From Paenibacillus sp. HWE-109 (lineage in GTDB: Bacteria > Bacillota > Bacilli > Paenibacillales > NBRC-103111), in contig NZ_CP091881.1 of NCBI RefSeq assembly GCF_022163125.1, positions 2,294,001 through 2,358,000 on the forward strand: a DNA stretch of 64,000 nucleotides, read 5' to 3'. The notes under the pieces are model-generated. The model was not told where the DNA came from, searched no databases, and saw only the letters and a list, made by a program, of their open reading frames with translations. Below, piece by piece: positions 18,241 to 26,810 of this stretch (positions are counted from its first letter, which is position 1; every line of letters starts with the position of its first letter). A program made the translations under genes and the position numbers.

Positions 18241-18897
18241 ATGGCAGTGATTGTGGTTGGGGGAATGATCGGTTTAGGCAAGACATCCGTATCCACTTTG
18301 TTGGGTCAAGAGCTTAATTCAAATGTATTTTATGAGAGTGTGGACGATAATCCGATATTGCCATTATTTTATACAGCAACCCCGGAAGAAATTGAGAAGA
18401 AACGTTACCCGTTTCTGCTGCAATTGCACTTCCTGAATACTAGATTTAAGGCGATCAAACAAGCATTAGTACATAATCGCAATGTGTTGGATCGGAGCAT
18501 CTACGAAGATTGGTACTTTGCGAAGGTGAATCGTGAATTGGGACGTATTTCTCAGCTGGAATTCGAAGTTTATGAAGGGTTGGCAGACAATATGATGTCT
18601 GAACTTGCTGAACTTCCCAAGAAAGCACCGGATTTAATGGTTTATCTCAAAGCCTCTTTCGAAACGGTTATGCACCGTATTGGATTGCGCGGTCGCAGCT
18701 TTGAACAAGATCAGTCATTAGTTGACTACTATCGTCAGCTGTGGTCGGGGTACGATGATTGGGTGATGAACCACTATCAGGCATCTGAAGTTTTGATTAT
18801 CGATATGGATGTTGTGGATGTCGTTAACCGTTCGGAAGATGCTTTAGCACTGGTAGATCAAGTTCGCGCTAAACTTTCAGAATTGTCGATCGTTTAA
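18241..18897 (+). CDS. Deoxynucleoside kinase (dGK/dAK/dCK family)
   Basis: This 218-aa kinase phosphorylates deoxynucleosides in the salvage pathway. It has a P-loop at residues 7-15 (GGMIGLGKT), the YESVDDNP substrate segment and the DRSIYED motif typical of the dNK family, plus a LID region with RGRSFEQ. Bacillus carries two such genes side by side (dgk and dck); only one is visible here, so the exact base specificity is open. AGAAGGAGAAAGGGG is upstream of the start. A perfect hairpin follows the gene. Confidence 0.85.
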   Translation: MAVIVVGGMIGLGKTSVSTLLGQELNSNVFYESVDDNPILPLFYTATPEEIEKKRYPFLLQLHFLNTRFKAIKQALVHNRNVLDRSIYEDWYFAKVNRELGRISQLEFEVYEGLADNMMSELAELPKKAPDLMVYLKASFETVMHRIGLRGRSFEQDQSLVDYYRQLWSGYDDWVMNHYQASEVLIIDMDVVDVVNRSEDALALVDQVRAKLSELSIV

Positions 18898-18902
18898 TTA
18901 GG

Positions 18903-18932
18903 AAAGACCCCCTCAATTTCGAGGGGGTCTTT
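18903..18932 (+). terminator. Perfect hairpin terminator after the nucleoside kinase gene
   Basis: AAAGACCCCCTC at 18903-18914 pairs perfectly with GAGGGGGTCTTT at 18921-18932 across a 6-base loop. The T tract is short, but the stem is 12 bp and GC-rich. Confidence 0.75.
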
Positions 18933-19153
18933 CGTATTATATAACTAGCCGCTAGCAAGTGGGATAACGTCGTATTTTGTAGTAATTAAAGGGTTTTCAA
19001 CTATTTTATACCATTATAATGCTGAATGATTGTCGAATGTAAGGTTTTTTTGCATTTTTTTTTGAAAGCCTGTTTGATATTTATTACACGCGGGTATATA
19101 GTCCTGAGAAGTTGCTTGTTCATAGCGCGAATAGTGGCGTTAAAAATCTGATC

Positions 19154-19190
19154 TTGTCGGGAATCTAACGATGTGATACAATTTGTATCA
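19154..19190 (+). promoter_or_regulatory. Promoter with TGATACA-N3-TGTATCA operator over the -10 (copy 1)
   Basis: TTGTCG at 19154-19159, a 17-base spacer and TACAAT at 19177-19182 form a good sigma-A promoter. The palindrome TGATACA-ATT-TGTATCA at 19174-19190 covers the -10 box and the start region. The same arrangement occurs at 27378-27414 ahead of the L,D-transpeptidase gene. A repressor binding there would block RNA polymerase; the regulator is unknown. Confidence 0.65.
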
Positions 19191-19220
19191 AGAACTAAAA
19201 ATTCATTGAAGGTTAAGGTG

Positions 19221-19370
19221 ATGAATTTGTTATTTACGGTCTGTTACCAAGGAAAGCCTATGTGTAAACCGATGCCCAAGCTAGCTGCAACGGAGAAAAT
19301 GGCAAAGTTAAGCCGGTTTTTCTCAAACTTGGAGCTTGTGGAAGTTCAACAACAATTGATTGCTACCTAA
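19221..19370 (+). CDS. Small hypothetical protein behind the operator-promoter
   Basis: This 49-aa ORF starts at ATG 19221, with GAAGGTTAAGGTG just upstream, and lies about 31 bases downstream of the operator-bearing promoter. The product has a hydrophobic N-terminus with a cysteine (LLFTVCYQG), a second cysteine, and a charged helical C-terminus. It matches no family I recognise. The promoter and ribosome binding site are the main reasons to believe it is translated. Confidence 0.45.
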   Translation: MNLLFTVCYQGKPMCKPMPKLAATEKMAKLSRFFSNLELVEVQQQLIAT

Positions 19371-19500
19371 TAAGCATCCAATCTCCCAAACAACTGCGTG
19401 CATGTCTGCATCCTAACTCCTTAATGTGATCTTTGAGGAGTTTTTGTCTTGTCCAGATTATGGTACAGTAGATGGAAAAGACAGGCAAGAGGAGGCTGAC

Positions 19501-20685
19501 ATGAAGAACAATGGTGCAGCTTCTAAAAAGGCGCTTATTCTAGGAGCGGGAATCGGCGGTCTGACCACAGCGCTTTTTTTGCAAAAGCAAGGTTGGGACA
19601 TTGCCATCTATGAGAAGAAGCAAGAACTCTCTGAATTTGGTGCAGGCATTGTGTTGGCCGCGAACGCCATGCATGTATTAAAGAAACTTGATGTAGCAGA
19701 CAAAGTTAAGCAGGCGGGCGCAAAAGTTGGGAAGGCTGATATCCGTGCTTGGGAAGGCCGAGCCATTACGTCTGTACCCGTTGATCTACAAGCCGATAAA
19801 TATAAGACTTACAGCTATCTAATCCATCGCGCCAAGCTGCAAGCTATTTTGGCTCACGAGCTCGGTGCCCGTGTAACTCTCCATATGAATAAAAAACTGA
19901 ATGATATCGTTCAGGATGAAACCGGTGTGACGCTTAGATTCGAGGATGGCAGCGAAGATAAGGGGCATCTCTTGATTGGTTGCGATGGTATTCATTCACA
20001 ATCGGTTGCTTTGTTATTCGGGCATCAACCGCTTAGATACTCGGGGTTTCATGCTTTGCGCGGCATAACAACCTTTACGGATCAACGGTATCCACGAGAG
20101 ATCGGTGGCGGCTTTGAGGCGTGGGGAAAAGGGAAGCGCTTCGGCTTTTCGCAAATTGGCGAGAATCAGGTTTATTGGTTTGCTGCTGTTAACTCCGCGC
20201 CAGGAGCCAAGATACTTCTTAAGAAAGAGCATGCCCTTCAGCAATTCAAGGGTTGGTTCCAACCGATTGAGGCTGTCATTCAGTCCACGGCGGAGGCATC
20301 CATTCTTTTTCATGATATTTATGATCGGGTGCCGCTTAAAAGTTGGAGCAAAGGGCGAGTAACGCTGCTAGGAGATGCCGCGCATCCCATGCTGCCTAAT
20401 CTGGGGCAGGGCGGAGCACAAGCGATGGAAGATGCCAGTGTCCTTGCTGATTGCTTATCTCAAATTGAAGCTTCCCGCTTAGAAGATCTTGAAGCGGCGT
20501 TGGCTGCTTACGAACGAACTCGAATGCCCCGTGCACATCGCGTCGTTCAGCAATCCAGACGGATGTCGCGAGTCGTTCAAATGAGCAATCCGATAGGGCT
20601 GATGCTTCGTAACAAGGTTCTTGGTATTATGCCTGCTAAAGTCCAAATTAGTCAGCTGGATTGGCTGTTGGGACATCGTGTGTAA
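19501..20685 (+). CDS. FAD-dependent monooxygenase (PHBH/UbiH type)
   Basis: This 394-aa class A flavoprotein hydroxylase has the three expected motifs: the dinucleotide-binding GAGIGGL near the N-terminus, the DG motif in LLIGCDGIHS, and the GD motif in LLGDAAHPMLPNLGQG. Such enzymes use NAD(P)H and oxygen to hydroxylate aromatic or similar substrates; the substrate here cannot be told. The start was set at ATG 19501 because AAGAGGAGGCTGAC precedes it. A TG-x-TACAGT extended -10 at 19461-19469 may be its promoter. It is a single gene without an adjacent catabolic cluster. Confidence 0.85.
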   Translation: MKNNGAASKKALILGAGIGGLTTALFLQKQGWDIAIYEKKQELSEFGAGIVLAANAMHVLKKLDVADKVKQAGAKVGKADIRAWEGRAITSVPVDLQADKYKTYSYLIHRAKLQAILAHELGARVTLHMNKKLNDIVQDETGVTLRFEDGSEDKGHLLIGCDGIHSQSVALLFGHQPLRYSGFHALRGITTFTDQRYPREIGGGFEAWGKGKRFGFSQIGENQVYWFAAVNSAPGAKILLKKEHALQQFKGWFQPIEAVIQSTAEASILFHDIYDRVPLKSWSKGRVTLLGDAAHPMLPNLGQGGAQAMEDASVLADCLSQIEASRLEDLEAALAAYERTRMPRAHRVVQQSRRMSRVVQMSNPIGLMLRNKVLGIMPAKVQISQLDWLLGHRV

Positions 20686-20885
20686 CCGTGATTACCGGTG
20701 GGGCTGATCGAATCGAACTTGTTTCCGTGGACAAAGTCATGGAGGCTAGACGTTTATTAGCAAATTTAGACGTTTAATCGTTGGAACCTAGAAAAAAATT
20801 TCGGGAATGTGAGAAAATCCATAGAATAGATGGAAAACTCCGAATATAATGAAAGAGTAAACTTTGAGAAAAAGAGGTGTTGTCC

Positions 20886-21194
20886 ATGCATGATTCGACG
20901 GATATTCAAAACAATAAGGGAATGGCAATCGTTGCTTACATCTTGTTTTTCATCCCGCTCATCGCTGCCAAAGATTCCAAATTCGCTTGGTACCATGCGA
21001 ATCAAGGTCTCACATTATTGGTAACGGCGGTAATTGTGAATGTGATTTTAGGTATTATTCCGTTCATTGGTTGGATTCTGCTGCCGTTAGCTAACTTGGC
21101 AATTTTTATTCTTGCCATCTTGGGCATCGTAGCTGCGGCACAAGGTCAAGCCAAGCCATTGCCGCTGATCGGGAAGTACACGCTTTTGAAATAA
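20886..21194 (+). CDS. DUF4870/Tic20-like small membrane protein
   Basis: This 102-aa protein has about three membrane segments (AIVAYILFFIPLIAA, LTLLVTAVIVNVILGIIPFI, LANLAIFILAILGIVAAAQG) with the WYHANQG motif between the first and second, typical of the DUF4870 family. Its function is unknown. The start at ATG 20886 has AAGAGG 8 bases upstream. A TATAAT box lies at 20845-20850. The gene is closed by a clear terminator. Confidence 0.8.
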   Translation: MHDSTDIQNNKGMAIVAYILFFIPLIAAKDSKFAWYHANQGLTLLVTAVIVNVILGIIPFIGWILLPLANLAIFILAILGIVAAAQGQAKPLPLIGKYTLLK

Positions 21195-21214
21195 GCATAC
21201 ATAGTGAAACAATG

Positions 21215-21241
21215 GGCTGCCCTTAGGGGCAGCCTGTTTTT
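21215..21241 (+). terminator. Rho-independent terminator
   Basis: GGCTGCCC at 21215-21222 pairs with GGGCAGCC at 21227-21234, followed by TGTTTTT. It ends the small membrane protein gene. Confidence 0.85.
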
Positions 21242-21254
21242 AATATAGCAGAAT

Positions 21255-22016
21255 TTATATGTTTTTCGCCGCTGCCGCAAGCTCAGCGATACGACTGTTG
21301 ACATTGGCGCGATACAAGCCACCGTGAAAGCAAATCACTTGGTCAATATCCAGAGCGGTGAGTTTCTTGACGGACTGCATCGCCAGGGCATAATCCACAC
21401 AGTAATCAGGCACAGGTCCCAGGAGTTGACCGTTATGAATAACGAGAGCATCTGCTGCGATCAAGGTTTTACTGGCAGGGTGGTACAGACTGATGTGACC
21501 CGGTGTATGTCCAGGTGTATCGATGACAAGAAGGCCGCCGGCATAAGGAAGCTGCTGATTGCTGCTTAGCAGCCCGGTGACTTGGCCCTTGGGTGGATTT
21601 TCTAAGGTTGTGCGAAATGCTTGGCGCCATTCCGGCGAGACATTAGCGGGTAAGCTTGCCACAGCTTTATCGATAGCCTCAGGTGTTACTTTAATCAGCA
21701 TTTTTTCACCTTGAATATAGGGTCTTTCGATCTCGGTAGCCAAAACATGCAATTTCTGTTCCAATTCGGATAATAAAGTTGGCAAACTCCCGATATGATC
21801 GATGTCTTGGTGGGTAATAATAACGGAGTGAAGTGCTTGAAGTGACACGCCTTCTTGCTCCATTGCTTGGCGGATAAGCGGGAGAACGCCAGGGAAACCA
21901 GTATCCACTAAGACGGCGCCATTCTCATCACACAAAAGAGTAGGATGAATCACGTCGATCCCGCCCATTACAGGGACAGAAAGCTCGAGCATAAAAAGAC
22001 CATTAGCAATTTGCAT
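21255..22016 (-). CDS. MBL-fold metallohydrolase
   Basis: This 253-aa protein has the metallo-beta-lactamase fold signature THQDIDHIG (H69, D71, D73, H74), a TPGHTPGH segment with a further metal-binding histidine, and the late strand with FHGG. Family members include glyoxalase II-like, lactonase-like and other hydrolases; the substrate is not predictable. GGAGGG lies 6 bases before the ATG. The gene is monocistronic on the minus strand and converges with the DUF4870 gene. Confidence 0.85.
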   Translation of the reverse strand: MQIANGLFMLELSVPVMGGIDVIHPTLLCDENGAVLVDTGFPGVLPLIRQAMEQEGVSLQALHSVIITHQDIDHIGSLPTLLSELEQKLHVLATEIERPYIQGEKMLIKVTPEAIDKAVASLPANVSPEWRQAFRTTLENPPKGQVTGLLSSNQQLPYAGGLLVIDTPGHTPGHISLYHPASKTLIAADALVIHNGQLLGPVPDYCVDYALAMQSVKKLTALDIDQVICFHGGLYRANVNSRIAELAAAAKNI

Positions 22017-22194
22017 GCAAAACCCTCCAACAGAAAATGATTTGAAAGAATATGGCTATCATATCGAGAAGGGTGTGGTAAAGTCAATAAAATATTTTAT
22101 TATATCATAAAAATTGATAAATGTCAATATTAAATTTTGTGAAGTTCTGCCGACTTAATTTTGTCCAAAATTTGAGCGACGTGTGAATAAAATA

Positions 22195-22223
22195 TGAACA
22201 AAATTCTTTTTTTGTGTTATACT
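22195..22223 (+). promoter_or_regulatory. Sigma-A-type promoter for the 86-aa membrane protein
   Basis: TGAACA at 22195-22200 and TATACT at 22218-22223 are separated by 17 bases and lie 42 bases upstream of the start codon. Confidence 0.55.
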
Positions 22224-22264
22224 ATATTTATAAAGCACTTACATCAGAGTTTGGAGTGATATTA

Positions 22265-22525
22265 ATGGCGAATAGAGCTATTTCGGTCAGTAGTATTGAG
22301 CGCAGTGAGCGCGATGTTATGCCACTTGTGAAGTTGATGACGATCGCGGCTTGGGCTTTACTTGGCATAGGATTAGTTTTGAGCTTGCTCAACATAAATC
22401 ATTTTAGCGATCGCAATGCTTCTCTTATGGTTGGCGTAGGCTTCATGGTAGGTAGTGTTCACATCTATGTGATTCGGACCGCTATCCACTTGGTTCATTC
22501 ACGTGCTGCTTCAAAGGCTGAATGA
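22265..22525 (+). CDS. Small two-helix membrane protein of unknown function
   Basis: This 86-aa protein has two membrane helices (about residues 24-43 and 55-75) and a basic C-terminal tail. The start ATG 22265 has TTGGAGTG upstream. An in-frame extension to 22214 would overlap the promoter and is rejected. It lies directly before the quinol oxidase operon but has its own promoter and terminator. No family is recognised. Confidence 0.65.
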   Translation: MANRAISVSSIERSERDVMPLVKLMTIAAWALLGIGLVLSLLNINHFSDRNASLMVGVGFMVGSVHIYVIRTAIHLVHSRAASKAE

Positions 22526-22550
22526 ATTCGATACAACGAAAAAGTGAATA

Positions 22551-22584
22551 AAGCCTTTCAAGTAACTAACTTGAAGGGCTTTTT
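22551..22584 (+). terminator. Rho-independent terminator
   Basis: AAGCCTTTCAAGT at 22551-22563 pairs with ACTTGAAGGGCTT at 22569-22581 (one G-U pair), followed by a T run. It separates the small membrane protein gene from the qox operon. Confidence 0.85.
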
Positions 22585-22706
22585 GATTTTTCATACATTT
22601 TCATAATAGTCAACAAACGTTCTGTGACATTTGTTTTACAGTAAAACGTCGATCCTTTGACGTATTTGTTAAGTCATATGTGCGCATGTGTACTTTTAAG
22701 CGCAAT

Positions 22707-22735
22707 TTGATATCTTGGTAATAGAACGATATCAT
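22707..22735 (+). promoter_or_regulatory. Candidate promoter of the qox operon
   Basis: TTGATA at 22707-22712 and TATCAT at 22730-22735 are spaced by 17 bases. They lie about 60 bases before the qoxA start. No clear redox-regulator (Rex-type) operator was seen nearby. Confidence 0.45.
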
Positions 22736-22793
22736 GCAAGTTAAATAATACGAAAACGCAATTTGCAGATTTGTGGATAGGGAGGTTAGTTGG

Positions 22794-23765
22794 ATGAAGA
22801 AAAGAAAACTCGTACGAGCTCTACTGCCCCTGATGATGATTGCTTTCATCGTTGTCTTGTCAGGCTGCAGCCAAGCCATGGTACTGGATCCCAAAGGTCC
22901 CGTTGGAGCGGAACAGAAAGATTTGATTATGATTTCAACCGTTTTATGCACGATTATCCTTGTACCAGTCCTTGCACTTACAGCTTGGATTGTATGGCGG
23001 TATCGAGATAAAGCTGGTAACAAGGCTTCCTATAAGCCGAATTGGGCACATAGCACAACGTTGGAAGTAGTGTGGTGGGCGATACCGATTATTATTATCG
23101 CTACACTTGCTGTTGTGACCGTGCGTTATACGCACGCACTCGAACCTTCTAAACCTTTGAAATCCGATAAGGCTCCCATCACGATTCAAGTTACATCGCT
23201 CGATTGGAAATGGCTGTTCACTTATCCGGAACAAGGCATTGCTACAGTCAACTACTTGCAGATCCCGGAAGATACGCCGATTAAGTTTGAACTTACTTCC
23301 GATGCACCGATGAACTCATTCTGGGTTCCGCAGCTGGGAGGACAAATTTATACGATGTCTGGCATGGCGATGACGCTTTATTTGCAAGCGGATGAAATTG
23401 GCCATTATTTTGGAACGGGTGCTAACTTCAGCGGCGAGCACTTTGCTGATATGACCTTCGACGTGAATGCAACTTCACAGCAAGATTTCGAAGAGTTTAT
23501 CGCCAAAACGAAAAAAGTTCCGACGAAACTAACGATGGAAAGCTATGAAGCTTTAGCTAAGCCAGGCAAGTCTGGCGTGCAATATTTCTCAGCTATTCCA
23601 GATGGCTTGTTCGAGAAGGTTGTTACCAAGTATACAAAAGGTCAATCCGCGCACAGTGGTCATGGCAGTGGAGAAACGACGACAGAGGCGAAGAAAGCCT
23701 CAGGGTCGGAGACATCTAAGGATATGGACAAGATGGACCACAGTCAAATGAAAATGACCAAATGA
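22794..23765 (+). CDS. qoxA: Cytochrome aa3-type quinol oxidase subunit II
   Basis: This 323-aa lipoprotein precursor is the subunit II of a terminal quinol oxidase. The signal peptide ends in a lipobox (VVLSGC, lipid-modified C25), followed by two membrane helices and an outward-facing cupredoxin domain. That domain contains SFWVPQLGGQIYTMSGM and NFSGEHFADMTF but lacks the CuA cysteine pair, which marks a quinol rather than cytochrome c oxidase. The C-terminal tail is rich in His and Met (HSGHGSG, MDKMDHSQMKM) and resembles copper-binding tails. The start was set at ATG 22794, preceded by GGGAGGTTAG. First gene of qoxABCD. Confidence 0.92.
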   Translation: MKKRKLVRALLPLMMIAFIVVLSGCSQAMVLDPKGPVGAEQKDLIMISTVLCTIILVPVLALTAWIVWRYRDKAGNKASYKPNWAHSTTLEVVWWAIPIIIIATLAVVTVRYTHALEPSKPLKSDKAPITIQVTSLDWKWLFTYPEQGIATVNYLQIPEDTPIKFELTSDAPMNSFWVPQLGGQIYTMSGMAMTLYLQADEIGHYFGTGANFSGEHFADMTFDVNATSQQDFEEFIAKTKKVPTKLTMESYEALAKPGKSGVQYFSAIPDGLFEKVVTKYTKGQSAHSGHGSGETTTEAKKASGSETSKDMDKMDHSQMKMTK

Positions 23766-23798
23766 TTGACGGAAGCTTAAGGAAAGGAAGTCGTGCTC

Positions 23799-25772
23799 AT
23801 GTTGGATAAAATCAAACAGTTCGCATCGGAGTTTTTCGTTACCGGCGATCCGCTCATTTTAGGCGCTCAAGTAAGTATCGGACTCTCGATGGTGGCCATG
23901 ATTTTTGTGCTGACCTATTTCAGAAAATGGGGCTGGCTTTGGAAAGAATGGTTAACAAGCGTTGATCATAAACGAATTGGGATTATGTATATCATCTGTT
24001 CGATTATGATGTTGTTCCGCGGCGGTGTCGATGCGCTCCTTATGCGTCTGCAGCTCGCAATGCCGAATAGTGAGTTTTTACAAGCAGATCATTATAATCA
24101 AATTTTCACTACCCATGGTGTAATCATGATTTTGTTCATGGCGATGCCATTGATGTTCGGTTTGTTTAACATTGTTGTCCCGCTTCAAATCGGAGCCAGA
24201 GACGTGGCCTATCCGTTCTTGAACTCACTTAGCTTCTGGATGTTTTTCTGGGGCGCAATGCTGTTCAATGTATCGTTCGTTATCGGTGGTTCACCGGACG
24301 CAGGGTGGCTCAGCTATCCACCGCTTTCGGAGTTGTCGCATAGTCCCGGCGTAGGGCAGAACTTCTATATCTGGGGAATTCAGATTTCCGGTATTGGTAG
24401 TTTGGCAACCGGGATCAACTTTATCGTAACGATTCTGAAAATGCGTGCACCAGGCATGAAGCTAATGAAGATGCCTATGTTTACTTGGTCCGTATTTTCA
24501 AGCTGTATCATGATTATCTTTGCTTTCCCAATCTTGACGGTAACTTTGGCTTTGCTGTTCCTGGATCGCTTTCTTGGCGCACATTTCTTCACCTTGGATG
24601 GCGGCGGAAATCCGATGATGTACATCAACTTAATTTGGATGTGGGGGCACCCCGAGGTTTACATTGTCGTCGTACCCGCTTTCGGGATTTTCTCGGAAAT
24701 CGTGTCGACGTTCTCCAAAAAGAAATTATTCGGCTACAAATCCATGGTTTTCGCCATGTTGATTATCAGTTTATTGTCCTTCTTCACATGGGCTCATCAC
24801 TTCTTCACGATGGGTTCAGGTGCGAATGTGAACGCCTTTTTCGCCATCAGCACCATGTTGATCGCGATCCCGACGGGGGCCAAAGTGTTTAACTGGCTCT
24901 TCACGATGTACCGCGGTAAAATTCGCTTTACAACACCGATGATGTGGACGGTCGCTTTCATTCCATGTTTTGTTATTGGTGGTATGACAGGGGTTCTGCT
25001 CTCTGTAGCTCCTGCGGATTTCCAATTTCACAACAGTTACTTCTTGATTGCGCATTTCCATCAGGTTTTAATCGGCGGGGTAGCGTTCGGTTACTTCGCA
25101 GGCCTTTACTACTGGTGGCCAAAAATGTTCGGCTTCAAGCTTAATGAGCATTTAGGCAAATGGGCTTTCTGGCTGTGGAACATTGGTTTCTATGTATGTT
25201 TCATGCCGCAATATTTCTTGGGCTTGGATGGTATGACTCGCCGTACGTATACGTACGATTTCGATATGGGCTGGGGACCGCTTAATCTCGTGTCCACAGT
25301 TGGCGGCTTCTTGATGGGGGTCGGGTTCATCTTCCAAGTATGGCAAATCGCCCACTCGATTAAATTCAGAGAAGCGGATGTGAACGGTGATCCGTGGGAA
25401 GGTCGTACGCTCGAATGGTCCATTCCATCACCAGCTCCGATCTATAACTTTGCGGTGCTTCCGCAAGTTAGCGAAGCAGATGCTTGGTGGGAAGAGAAAG
25501 AGAAGCGAGCTGCCTCAGGCAAATCCGCTGCACCAATTGTCTATGAACCTATTCATATGCCTAAGAACTCAGCGATTCCATTCATTATTTCGACGTTCTG
25601 GTTCTTTGCCGGATTCGGTTTCGTATGGGGCTGGATGTGGCTGACGATTCCGGCTTTAATCGGAGTAGGGATCTGCATGATTGCACGTTCGTTCTCGTAT
25701 GATACGGATTACTATATACCGGCTGATGAAGTGAAACGGACAGAAGCCGCATTGAAAGGAGCGAAACTCTAA
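23799..25772 (+). CDS. qoxB: Cytochrome aa3-type quinol oxidase subunit I
   Basis: This 657-aa subunit holds the haems and CuB and couples quinol oxidation to proton pumping. The CuB/haem region has WGHPEVYIVVVPAFG with the cross-linking His-Tyr pair, followed by the paired histidines in TWAHHFF and the haem ligands in AHFHQVLIGG. The FRGGVDALLMR and DHYNQIFTTHG segments contain the Arg, Asp, His and Gln residues known from the quinol site of E. coli CyoB. ATG 23799 is preferred over GTG 23793 because AAGGAAG then has proper spacing. The stop overlaps the qoxC start by one base. Confidence 0.95.
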   Translation: MLDKIKQFASEFFVTGDPLILGAQVSIGLSMVAMIFVLTYFRKWGWLWKEWLTSVDHKRIGIMYIICSIMMLFRGGVDALLMRLQLAMPNSEFLQADHYNQIFTTHGVIMILFMAMPLMFGLFNIVVPLQIGARDVAYPFLNSLSFWMFFWGAMLFNVSFVIGGSPDAGWLSYPPLSELSHSPGVGQNFYIWGIQISGIGSLATGINFIVTILKMRAPGMKLMKMPMFTWSVFSSCIMIIFAFPILTVTLALLFLDRFLGAHFFTLDGGGNPMMYINLIWMWGHPEVYIVVVPAFGIFSEIVSTFSKKKLFGYKSMVFAMLIISLLSFFTWAHHFFTMGSGANVNAFFAISTMLIAIPTGAKVFNWLFTMYRGKIRFTTPMMWTVAFIPCFVIGGMTGVLLSVAPADFQFHNSYFLIAHFHQVLIGGVAFGYFAGLYYWWPKMFGFKLNEHLGKWAFWLWNIGFYVCFMPQYFLGLDGMTRRTYTYDFDMGWGPLNLVSTVGGFLMGVGFIFQVWQIAHSIKFREADVNGDPWEGRTLEWSIPSPAPIYNFAVLPQVSEADAWWEEKEKRAASGKSAAPIVYEPIHMPKNSAIPFIISTFWFFAGFGFVWGWMWLTIPALIGVGICMIARSFSYDTDYYIPADEVKRTEAALKGAKL

Positions 25773-26389
25773 TGGCACATGCAGCCGCACACAGTGGGGA
25801 GCACGCCCATGACCACGATCATGAACATGATCATGAATCGCTCAAAACGTTTGGTTTTTGGATCTTTCTAATAACGGATGTTATCTTGTTTGGTTCGTTA
25901 TTTGCGACCTATATAGTACTTCACCAAAATACAAATGGCGGACCCACACCGGAAGAACTGTTCAAAATGCCGGGGATCATCGCCGAGACCTTCATCTTGC
26001 TCACCAGCAGCTTCACAAGCGGTCTGGCTGTCCTGGGAATGAACAAAGGTAATTTGAAACAGCTAATTGGCTGGCTCGCTGTTACAGTGGTTCTAGGGGC
26101 TTCATTCGTTGGGCTTGAGCTAAGTGAATTTATTACGATGGTTAATCATGAAGGAGCAACCATCAGCACGAGCGCTTTCTTATCGGCTTTCTTTACCTTA
26201 GTGGGTACGCACGGATTGCACGTATCGGTCGGTCTGATCTGGATGATTGGTTTGATTTTCCAATTGAGACGCAGAGGAATTACGGCTGTGACCAAACGGA
26301 AAGTAGCTGTCATTTCGTTATACTGGCATTTTCTTGATGTCGTGTGGATCTTCGTATTTACGATTGTATATCTGATGGGGGTGATGTAA
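25772..26389 (+). CDS. qoxC: Quinol oxidase subunit III
   Basis: This 205-aa membrane protein is subunit III (five membrane helices, with GFWIFLITDVILFGSLFATY as the first, GTHGLHVSVGLIWM, and a final YWHFLDVVWIFVF helix). The first 25 residues form an unusual His/Asp/Glu-rich extension (AHDHDHEHDHE) that could bind metal. Translation is coupled to qoxB through a TAATG overlap. It stabilises the oxidase complex in the membrane. Confidence 0.93.
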   Translation: MAHAAAHSGEHAHDHDHEHDHESLKTFGFWIFLITDVILFGSLFATYIVLHQNTNGGPTPEELFKMPGIIAETFILLTSSFTSGLAVLGMNKGNLKQLIGWLAVTVVLGASFVGLELSEFITMVNHEGATISTSAFLSAFFTLVGTHGLHVSVGLIWMIGLIFQLRRRGITAVTKRKVAVISLYWHFLDVVWIFVFTIVYLMGVM

Positions 26390-26719
26390 ATGAGTGGGCA
26401 GCATACAAGCTCGCATCAGAATCATGATGCTCATGGATCATTGAAGTCTTACATCATAGGCTTCGCCTTATCGATTATCTTAACGATTATTCCTTTGGTC
26501 GTTGTCATGAACCACATGCTCAATAAAACGGGTACACTGTTGGTGATTCTCGTTATGGCCGTCCTGCAGTTCGGTGTTCAACTTCTGTTCTTCATGCATG
26601 TGAGGGAAGGCGAGAATGCACGCTGGAATATAATGGCGCTGATCTTTGGGCTCATTATTCTAGTTACGATCGTAGGAGGCTCCATCTGGATTATGACCTA
26701 TAACCAAGTGGCGCACTAA
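26390..26719 (+). CDS. qoxD: Quinol oxidase subunit IV
   Basis: This 109-aa protein has three membrane helices, including the VLQFGVQLLFFMHV segment characteristic of subunit IV of bo3/aa3 quinol oxidases. It begins immediately after the qoxC stop (TAAATG). It completes the operon and is followed by a strong terminator. Confidence 0.92.
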   Translation: MSGQHTSSHQNHDAHGSLKSYIIGFALSIILTIIPLVVVMNHMLNKTGTLLVILVMAVLQFGVQLLFFMHVREGENARWNIMALIFGLIILVTIVGGSIWIMTYNQVAH

Positions 26720-26739
26720 GTTTACTGTTGTACAACGAC

Positions 26740-26780
26740 AAGACGCTCTCACCTAAGGATCTTAGGCGGGAGCGTCTTTG
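26740..26780 (+). terminator. Terminator of the qox operon
   Basis: AAGACGCTC at 26740-26748 pairs with GAGCGTCTT at 26770-26778; the inner CTAAG/CTTAG arms extend the stem. A short T run follows. Confidence 0.8.
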
Positions 26781-26810
26781 TGTACATATAAGGAGTGAAC
26801 GCCGAGTTAC

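Noticed and set aside
22794..26719. Cytochrome c oxidase (caa3 type)
   Set aside because: Subunit II lacks the CuA cysteine motif and any cytochrome c domain, and subunit I has quinol-site residues, so quinol oxidase is the better call.
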